Below, one piece after another: positions 31,410 through 37,493 of a stretch of 37,493 nucleotides of DNA. The notes below the pieces were generated by a model. That model ran no database searches. It saw only the letters and a program-made list of their open reading frames with translations, and was not told the origin of the DNA. Within the stretch, counting starts at the first letter, position 1; every line of letters starts with the position of its first letter. The position numbers and the translations under genes were made by a program. Origin of the DNA: Bacillus luti (lineage in GTDB: Bacteria; Bacillota; Bacilli; Bacillales; Bacillaceae_G); assembly GCF_001884105.1 (NCBI RefSeq), contig NZ_MACI01000074.1, forward strand, positions 1 to 37,493, written 5' to 3'.

Positions 31410-32268
31410 TATTTAAATGCATAAGTTTTTCAGGATTAACCATCATATAAATGTTTGAAATTTTCTCATCCTCAAATGCAAATGAAAGTACATAAGTCAC
31501 TTTATTATTTATTGAAACTATAACTCCTGGTGTACCATTTACCTTTTTGAATTCAACTGTATACTCCTCTGTCAATCGTTTTGCAATTCCAAAGAGCAAA
31601 CGTATAATTTTATCCGCAGAATAAATCGGATTAATAGCCGTTGTAACCTTACCGCCACCATCTGATTTGAATATCGCATCTGTTTTTAATACTTCTAACA
31701 TACCTTGTGCATCTCCACACTGTAAGGAAGATACAAACTTTTCAACATAAGCAGCCATTTTCTTTGTGCTTAATTGTGATTCCTTCGGTTTCTCCAAAAT
31801 GCTTTTTCGTGCACGTTGAAAGATCTTTCTGCAATTCACACTACTTTTATCAACAATCGAAGCGATTTCTTCGTAGTCATAACCGAAAACCTCTCTTAAT
31901 ATGAAGACAACCCTCTCTACCTCAGACAATTGTTGTAAAAGTAATAAATATGCCGTAGAAATTGATTCTTTCATTACAAAGGACTCTGATGGGTCATCAC
32001 TCTCTTCTACAAATGGCTCTGGTAACCACATTCCGACATATACGTTACGTTTATGTGCTGCTGAACGTAATTTATCAATTGAGCGATTGGTTACCATTTT
32101 ACATAAATATGCTTTCATATTTTCTATAGATTGAACGTCCTCCATATTATTAAGCGATATAAATACATCATGGACGATATCCTCAGCATCCATAACACTC
32201 CCAAGGATTCGGTATGCTAACGAAAATAATAATGATTGATACGTTTCATATAATTGCTCCGTTTCCAT
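31402..32268 (-). CDS. ECF41-group RNA polymerase sigma factor (SigJ-like)
   Basis: 288 residues from ATG 32268; an ATG five codons up is an alternative. It overlaps the 3' end of the oxidoreductase gene, so translation is probably coupled. Sigma-2 (about 8-75, DAEDIVHDVF, RSIDKLRS) and sigma-4 (about 105-160, LSEVERVVFILREVFGYDYE) regions are followed by a fused SnoaL-like C-terminal domain. Marks of the ECF41 group (as I recall them) are all present: WLPEP (about 81-85), DGGGK (203-207; DGGGR/K) and NPEKL (278-282; NPDKL). In this group there is no anti-sigma factor; the C-terminal extension regulates activity. The upstream gene is the usual oxidoreductase partner. Confidence 0.9.
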   Translation of the reverse strand: METEQLYETYQSLLFSLAYRILGSVMDAEDIVHDVFISLNNMEDVQSIENMKAYLCKMVTNRSIDKLRSAAHKRNVYVGMWLPEPFVEESDDPSESFVMKESISTAYLLLLQQLSEVERVVFILREVFGYDYEEIASIVDKSSVNCRKIFQRARKSILEKPKESQLSTKKMAAYVEKFVSSLQCGDAQGMLEVLKTDAIFKSDGGGKVTTAINPIYSADKIIRLLFGIAKRLTEEYTVEFKKVNGTPGVIVSINNKVTYVLSFAFEDEKISNIYMMVNPEKLMHLNIK

Positions 32269-33556
32269 GATAAACTGCCCCACTTTCGGATTGCTTTAAA
32301 ATGTGTAAGGCTGCACGTTTTCCGCTTGCTACCGCAGCATCAGCTAATATTTCATCATGCCCTGCCCAATCTCCTGCAACGTAAACACCTGGCATTTCAG
32401 GTATATTAGGGCCCGGTTTTTCAACACGGTCAATATGAGGAAAATCATGTACTACCGTTATTTTCGGTAAATATTGCTTTGCAATAACTTCCCTTTTCCA
32501 ATTTGGATGTAACAATTCCATCGTATTTTCTAACTGTTCTTTATCTTCATAAATATGATTCATCTCTAACACAGGATTATGATACTTAATTAAACTCACT
32601 GCAATTGATCCATCTTCACTTAATTTAGCTGCTCTTGATTGATTCGTAAAAAATATAGGTTGATCTAATCCCAATGCAAAATGATGCAAAGGATTCGGCA
32701 ATTGTTTTAAACCAATATCTAACGCTGCCACGGTCACTGGTATAGATTGTTCACTCCATTTTTGCAAACTTGTTCCTTCAGCACCTTTTATCATTTTACA
32801 AGCCTCTTTCGGTGGAATTGTTACAATGACTGCATCTGTTTCAAATACTTCATCGTCAAAACAGTATATTCTTTGTTTCCCTTCACAATGCTCTATTTTC
32901 AAAACATGCTTTTTAGTCAGAAATTGCACACCATTCGTATTCGCTATATCCCTTAAATTTGTTATTATCGTCTCCCAACCACCATCTACATAAAGTACTC
33001 CTTCTTTCATAGAAAGCTGTATTTGCTTTAGTACTGAAGATGCTAATTGTATTGTTGGAGCATACGTATATGTTGTTGTTCGGCATAATGCATAAAATAT
33101 ATTTCGAACCATTGGATCTTTAATTTCATTTTCTGCCCATGTAGTTAGACTCATTTTAGGAATTTTTCCTACATCTAAATTCCCTAACTGAATCATAAGA
33201 CGAGAGAACTGTACTTTTGCAGACCATGAAAGTAACGGTGTTGATAAAATAGAGCGAAAATCTGTTGGGATGGTGAAAATATCCCCTTTCCATATTCCGT
33301 GTGCTTTTGTAGATGGGATTCCACCTGGAAGATTCATACCTAGTTCATTAAAAGCTATAAACGCTGCCCCGCCTCGATATAAAGCATGTGCACCAAGATT
33401 CATATAAATGCCATTTTTATTTATAGTCATCCCTCGACCACCGAAGTGACTGGACTTTTCTAATACAATAACTTTCCTTCCAGCTTTCGCTAAATATATA
33501 GATGCTGTTAATCCAGCAAGCCCACCACCAATAATTGCTACATCAAAATTTTTCAT
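32246..33556 (-). CDS. FAD-dependent oxidoreductase, phytoene-dehydrogenase/amine-oxidase-like
   Basis: 436 residues from ATG 33556 (AAGGAGGG site); the longer reading starts at the promoter. N-terminal FAD-binding Rossmann motif DVAIIGGGLAGLTASIYLAK, then VIVLEKSSHFGGRGMT (second half of the FAD site), and a C-terminal FAD-site end with PGVYVAGDWAGHDEI and AAVASGKRAALHIL. The middle (TIPTDFRSILSTPLLSWSAK) is less conserved. It is the typical oxidoreductase partner of ECF41 sigma factors (the COE group) and the likely main target of the sigma factor. The substrate is unknown. Confidence 0.88.
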   Translation of the reverse strand: MKNFDVAIIGGGLAGLTASIYLAKAGRKVIVLEKSSHFGGRGMTINKNGIYMNLGAHALYRGGAAFIAFNELGMNLPGGIPSTKAHGIWKGDIFTIPTDFRSILSTPLLSWSAKVQFSRLMIQLGNLDVGKIPKMSLTTWAENEIKDPMVRNIFYALCRTTTYTYAPTIQLASSVLKQIQLSMKEGVLYVDGGWETIITNLRDIANTNGVQFLTKKHVLKIEHCEGKQRIYCFDDEVFETDAVIVTIPPKEACKMIKGAEGTSLQKWSEQSIPVTVAALDIGLKQLPNPLHHFALGLDQPIFFTNQSRAAKLSEDGSIAVSLIKYHNPVLEMNHIYEDKEQLENTMELLHPNWKREVIAKQYLPKITVVHDFPHIDRVEKPGPNIPEMPGVYVAGDWAGHDEILADAAVASGKRAALHILKQSESGAVYHGNGAII

Positions 33557-33589
33557 AATAAAATCCCTCCTTATCGGTTCTACATACAA

Positions 33590-33616
33590 GACGAACGATT
33601 AAGGAGGGATGTGACA
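33590..33616 (-). promoter_or_regulatory. ECF41-type autoregulatory promoter
   Basis: On the minus strand TGTCACA, 16 bp, CGTC. This is the recalled ECF41 target (TGTCACA - 16/17 - CGTC). The -10 ends 34 nt before the oxidoreductase start codon, and the AAGGAGGG site falls right after. The sigma factor thus probably activates its own operon. Confidence 0.8.
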
Positions 33617-33621
33617 TTCCG

Positions 33622-33762
33622 TTACACATAATTTATTTTTCCTAACCACTTTATTGCAGTATCACCTGTCAAACAGTGGCTTAAAACTAATTTATATCCC
33701 TTAAAGTGTTGGTGAACATTTTCTGGAATTGTAACAGCTATACCTTCTACAAATGAATTTGT
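33622..33762 (-). pseudogene. Possible remnant of a small gene
   Basis: Frame open on the minus strand: FVEGIAVTIPENVHQHFKGY, then KLVLSHCLTGDTAIKWLGK and INYV. It has protein-like composition but no start codon: an ATG at 33768 is followed at once by TAA. It may be the tail of a truncated gene. No family was recognised. The ECF41 promoter lies just downstream. Confidence 0.35.
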
Positions 33763-33782
33763 TTACATAATAATATTATTTT

Positions 33783-35315
33783 CTAACTCATTACATGCTG
33801 GTGCCAAATTTCTCCTTCTTCTTCACTCATCCCTCCTATTATTTTTGAAAAATCTATTTTTCTATCAAATGATTCTTTTAACATATAAAATTGTTCAAAC
33901 GATCCTGTAAATACTTCTAATGAATGAGAACAACAAATCGTTTCAAGGTTATCAATTGTTGCGCCATCTAATTCTAATTCCTTTAGTCCTTTCATTTTAC
34001 CTAATGCCGCTCCATCCTTTACCTTTGTATCTGTCAACTTTATATTTTGAATTGACGCATTGTGTTGAAAGCAATTTAAATTAGAAATGATGCTATTTTC
34101 AAATTCAATTGTTATTAACTTATTTAAATTTTGTAAAATAAGCAAATCCAATTCACTTACATTTTCTAAACCTAAAATATACAAATGCTTTAAAGTATCT
34201 ACTTTTGAAATTGCATAGAGCTGCTCGCGATTTGAAATATGTACAGTAAGCGATTCTAACTTTTTAAACTGCGTTAGTAACGAAAAATCTTGAATACTAG
34301 TATGTGAAATATCTAATTTTTTTAATGATGGCATTTCTACAAGTGCCGATAAATTATTTACACTCGTCTTCTTCATGTTCATTTCTTCTAAGTGCTGCAA
34401 ATGTAATACTGGTGTTAAATCTTGTACCGGATTATTAACTAAATATAACTTCTTTAAAGAATTCATTCGTTCTAATCCTGTTAAATCTTTAATTTCATTT
34501 CCAGATAAAATTAGTTCTCTCACTTCTGTGCACATCTGTAGTGGACTAATATCTATTAACTCATTTCCACCTAAATATAACCTCTTCTCTCTAATAAACT
34601 TGTCTGCACGTTCGGACGGCCCCACTATATCTTTCCAATTCTCATCTAAACTATCGTACCAACCTTTAACGTTTTTTTCAGATTGAAATATAAATTGAGG
34701 ATGTAAAACAGGTAATTCAATATTAAATAACGCGTCTAAAAAATGTATATTATCGTTAGCGCCATAACTCCAATATAAATAGTCTTCCTCTTGGTGAATC
34801 GTGAAATTTTTATTTTTTAGCGTTTGTAAAATAAATAGTAAAAAATCTGAAATTCTATTCGCAATTACATATTTTACTTCTTCATCTCGTCCAAAATTAA
34901 TAACTTGTCCCACTTTCCCCTTTTCACCCGGATCAACATCTATTCCAATATTATTCCCTCCATAATCCTTACTAATAGGTATCCAATTGCGATTCACATA
35001 TCTTTCCTTAATGCATTCTGTTGGTATTGAAAATGCATCAAAATTAAAAAACGCATCATCTTCAATACTTTTCCATACTTTCCACTCATCCAAAACTTCA
35101 TCTAACGAGAGAAATGGCAAACCAAAAAATAATCCTGGTCCTGATTTAACCTCACCGTTATGAGCAAGATACAGATTACGTAATTCGTCTGGAAATGAAA
35201 TCCCCATTTCACTTTCGGCATATTGAATTTCTTCTATTGTTGCAGGTGCATTCAAAAACGGTTTAAAGTAATTTTTCAATTCAATTTCCAACTCTTTTAA
35301 AAAAGTATGATTCAT
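33783..35315 (-). CDS. SUKH (SMI1/KNR4) domain fused to leucine-rich repeats
   Basis: 510 residues. Residues 1-165 form an SMI1/KNR4 (SUKH-1) domain: NAPATIEEIQYAESEMGISF, PDELRNLYLAHNGE, and GGNNIGIDVDPGEKGKVGQV. Residues about 255-460 are bacterial LRRs with the L-x-x-L-x-L pattern (VRELILSGNEIKDLTGLERM, LKKLYLVNNPVQDLTPVLHL, LEEMNMKKTSVNNLSALVEM). SUKH proteins are often immunity proteins against polymorphic toxins or have regulatory contacts; LRRs bind proteins. No toxin gene lies beside it, so this may be an orphan immunity protein. GGGGAG ribosome site. Confidence 0.82.
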   Translation of the reverse strand: MNHTFLKELEIELKNYFKPFLNAPATIEEIQYAESEMGISFPDELRNLYLAHNGEVKSGPGLFFGLPFLSLDEVLDEWKVWKSIEDDAFFNFDAFSIPTECIKERYVNRNWIPISKDYGGNNIGIDVDPGEKGKVGQVINFGRDEEVKYVIANRISDFLLFILQTLKNKNFTIHQEEDYLYWSYGANDNIHFLDALFNIELPVLHPQFIFQSEKNVKGWYDSLDENWKDIVGPSERADKFIREKRLYLGGNELIDISPLQMCTEVRELILSGNEIKDLTGLERMNSLKKLYLVNNPVQDLTPVLHLQHLEEMNMKKTSVNNLSALVEMPSLKKLDISHTSIQDFSLLTQFKKLESLTVHISNREQLYAISKVDTLKHLYILGLENVSELDLLILQNLNKLITIEFENSIISNLNCFQHNASIQNIKLTDTKVKDGAALGKMKGLKELELDGATIDNLETICCSHSLEVFTGSFEQFYMLKESFDRKIDFSKIIGGMSEEEGEIWHQHVMS

Positions 35316-35343
35316 TTTCTACACTCCCCTTGCATTCCATAAT

Positions 35344-35390
35344 AAACAAGCGCTATCAATTACATTAATTGTAATTAATAGCGCTTGTTT
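35344..35390. repeat. Long palindrome in a divergent gene gap
   Basis: AAACAAGCGCTAT and ATAGCGCTTGTTT are exact inverted arms, and inner AATTACA/TGTAATT extends the stem to about 20 bp around a short loop. It lies 29 bp upstream of the SUKH-LRR gene and 170 bp before the cupin gene, where neither needs a terminator. It could be an operator or a remnant terminator of a lost gene. Confidence 0.6.
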
Positions 35391-35490
35391 TCGCAATGAA
35401 ACTAATTTTATACTATTTCTTCTTAATCCAATTATACTGTATACGAACTAATAACAATATGATTTAACAAACTAAAAGCAGCGCCCTTTC

Positions 35491-35518
35491 ACATTTCAAT
35501 AACTAGACTCATACCCTA
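35491..35518 (+). promoter_or_regulatory. SigK-like promoter of the cupin gene
   Basis: ACA, 16 bp, CATACCCTA (AC...CATAnnnTA). It lies 43 bp before the ATG, with AAGGCGGG ribosome site between. It suggests mother-cell expression late in sporulation. Confidence 0.6.
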
Positions 35519-35560
35519 ATTTCAGATTGCAATCCAGCACAAGAAAGGCGGGTAATACGA

Positions 35561-36193
35561 ATGACTTCTCATATTGACTACACCTCCCCCTCAACTAATT
35601 TCACTTATGATTTAAGTAAAAGTAATTTTTTTAAGAAAGATGCCCAAAATTATATAAACGTTCTTAGCACCAAACAATTAAACACTTTAGAAAATACTTC
35701 TTTATTAGATATTTATTTAAGTACAGGTAATGTTGTAGAGCCACATATTCATCAAAATGCCGCTGAACTTGTTTACTGTATTTCAGGATCTGCTGTTGTT
35801 TCTTTACTTAATCCATTTACGAATCAAATATTAAACTTACCGATAAAGCCAGGGCAAGTTGCTAATATTCCACAAGCGTGGTGGCATTACGAAATTGCTA
35901 CAGCAGATCATACTCATTTATTAGCCATTTTTGATGCCCCAACCCCAGAAGTCATTTTTGGTTCTGATATTTTAAGATTAACTCCCGCTAATATGATGGC
36001 TCATACTTATTGTCTCAATGAACAACAATGGAAACAAGCAGTATCACCAATTCAATCCACTACGGTAATTGGTCCTCCCGCAAACTGTAATCAAAACCGC
36101 GGGAAGATAAACCCAGCAACTCAACCCCCATCTCAACCACAAAATTTATATTACCAAGATTCATACTATTTTCCTCCATATTGGGGTTACTGA
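35561..36193 (+). CDS. Cupin-domain protein, likely spore-associated
   Basis: 210 residues behind AAGGCGGG. A single cupin domain (about 40-145): VVEPHIHQNAAELVYCISG has the metal-binding H-x-H and Glu; the second motif is PGQVANIPQAWWHYE. It resembles one half of oxalate decarboxylase-like cupins (OxdD is a spore-coat enzyme in B. subtilis), but only one cupin is present and activity is uncertain. The C-terminal 50 residues are Gln/Pro/Asn/Tyr-rich (PATQPPSQPQNLYYQDSYYF, PPYWGY), typical of coat or exosporium proteins. A SigK-like promoter and spore-surface neighbours support this. Confidence 0.78.
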   Translation: MTSHIDYTSPSTNFTYDLSKSNFFKKDAQNYINVLSTKQLNTLENTSLLDIYLSTGNVVEPHIHQNAAELVYCISGSAVVSLLNPFTNQILNLPIKPGQVANIPQAWWHYEIATADHTHLLAIFDAPTPEVIFGSDILRLTPANMMAHTYCLNEQQWKQAVSPIQSTTVIGPPANCNQNRGKINPATQPPSQPQNLYYQDSYYFPPYWGY

Positions 36194-36225
36194 TTCAAGT
36201 CATTTCTACTAGAAAACTATAATTC

Positions 36226-36257
36226 ATCTCCTTGGAAAACCCCTGGAGATTTTTTTA
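36226..36257 (+). terminator. Terminator of the cupin gene
   Basis: ATCTCC and GGAGAT pair, with inner bases closing further, followed by TTTTTTT. Confidence 0.75.
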
Positions 36258-36290
36258 TATCAACATCTTAAAATTCCATTCTTTATCGTA

Positions 36291-36318
36291 ACGATTAATA
36301 GAGCTTATACATATAATA
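36291..36318 (+). promoter_or_regulatory. SigK-like promoter of the 51-aa gene
   Basis: ACG, 16 bp, CATATAATA (CATAnnnTA), 30 bp before the ATG. The spacing equals that of the cupin promoter. The -35 third base is less typical. Confidence 0.55.
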
Positions 36319-36348
36319 TTTATATATCAAATTGGAGGTGATGATACT

Positions 36349-36504
36349 ATGAGTAATTATAGCAACTATCGAAAAAACTATTCTAATAACAAAAATAGTA
36401 GTTCTTCAACTTCTTCTCAATCTTCCAATTCTCAATCGCAAAGAGATTTAGCTCAACAAGGTTATGTAAAGAAAAAAGGGTGTAATTGTAATAAAAACAA
36501 ATAA
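36349..36504 (+). CDS. 51-aa Ser/Asn-rich spore-type protein
   Basis: 51 residues behind GGAGGTG. It is rich in Ser, Asn, Gln and Tyr (MSNYSNYRKNYSNNKNSSSS), then RDLAQQGYV, and ends in KKKGCNCNKNK with a CxC pair. Small low-complexity proteins with a Cys-rich basic tail are typical of Bacillus spore coats. A SigK-like promoter lies just upstream and a strong terminator follows. No named family was recognised. Confidence 0.7.
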   Translation: MSNYSNYRKNYSNNKNSSSSTSSQSSNSQSQRDLAQQGYVKKKGCNCNKNK

Positions 36505-36569
36505 TTTATTACTACATTTCACCGCGCATGATAAACAATAAGCTACCCTACTATATAGTATATTTAAAG

Positions 36570-36606
36570 GATAAATTCTATTTTTAATAGAATTTATCTT
36601 TTTTTT
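36570..36606 (+). terminator. Terminator of the 51-aa gene
   Basis: GATAAATTCTA and TAGAATTTATC form an 11-bp stem followed by TTTTTTTT. Confidence 0.88.
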
Positions 36607-36733
36607 GCTGATAGAAAAATTTTTAAATTATATTTTTTATTCCATAAACTATAAAGTGTAAATCATAATTTGAATTTTTTTTACCAACTTAACAAAGAGA
36701 ATTTTCCAATTGATTTATTACTTAGTTTCCACA

Positions 36734-36771
36734 AAAAATATAGCCCTTCCTATTATTAGGAAGGGCTATAT
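36734..36771 (-). terminator. Terminator of the BclB-like gene
   Basis: TATAGCCCTTCCTA and TAGGAAGGGCTATA are exact inverted arms around a 4-nt loop, with a T run on the minus strand. Confidence 0.88.
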
Positions 36772-36811
36772 ACAAATACCAGTTTAATTTCCCACTAAAC
36801 ATTGTAACGAA

Positions 36812-37493
<682 letters not shown>

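Overview
The window is a chromosomal segment of a Bacillus cereus-group bacterium (B. cereus, B. thuringiensis or a close relative). The evidence is the low G+C content, strong AGGAGG-type ribosome sites, exosporium genes of the ExsF/BxpB and BclB types, a SpoIISA toxin, an ECF41 sigma factor, and a 155-bp interspersed repeat that matches what I remember of bcr1. No rRNA, tRNA, CRISPR array or insertion sequence was seen.

Layout. 1-4860: a bcr1 end, two tandem one-helix micropeptides, PepD dipeptidase, a YxeA-like secreted protein, a SpoIISA toxin with two related small downstream proteins that may be its antitoxins, a full bcr1-like repeat, and phosphoglycerate mutase. 5027-8590: a MarR regulator divergent from a thiamine-diphosphate 2-keto-acid decarboxylase, a PhnB-like protein and a methyltransferase. 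8591-9266: decayed DNA with a possible small RNA and a five-fold 11-bp repeat in front of a BcrC-like lipid phosphatase. 10000-11003: exsFB, bracketed by two related short units, each with a SigK-like promoter and a terminator. 11005-15710: prophage-type remnants (DUF1064 protein, IDEAL-domain micropeptide, a 149-aa gene and its broken copy) in which about 0.75 kb of hairpin-rich DNA occurs twice, 3.47 kb apart, on both sides of a DEAD-box helicase.

15795-21389: a secreted protein, an MBL-fold hydrolase, small unknown proteins, a DUF1232 protein, threonine dehydratase and a GNAT-aminotransferase fusion. 21458-27971: PlsY, then a five-gene operon (PTS IIB, PTS IIC, membrane protein, AnmK, BadF-type GlcNAc kinase) divergent from a secreted GHL10 glycosidase. 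Two identical-type palindromes lie between the two transcription units. Together these genes suggest scavenging of peptidoglycan sugars: a secreted enzyme trims glycans, the PTS imports products, and two kinases phosphorylate them.

28026-30917: an XpaC/TelA pair and an O-methyltransferase. 31209-33616: a 52-aa protein and an FAD oxidoreductase-ECF41 operon with a textbook-looking ECF41 promoter. 33783-37493: a SUKH-LRR protein, then a spore-surface group (cupin, 51-aa Ser/Asn-rich protein, BclB-like collagen protein cut by the window end), with SigK-like promoters before the first two.

The items most worth a second look are the toxin with two small paralogous partners, the duplicated hairpin array around the helicase, the ECF41 autoregulatory unit, the peptidoglycan-sugar cluster with its paired operators, and the 11-bp repeat array before the lipid phosphatase.
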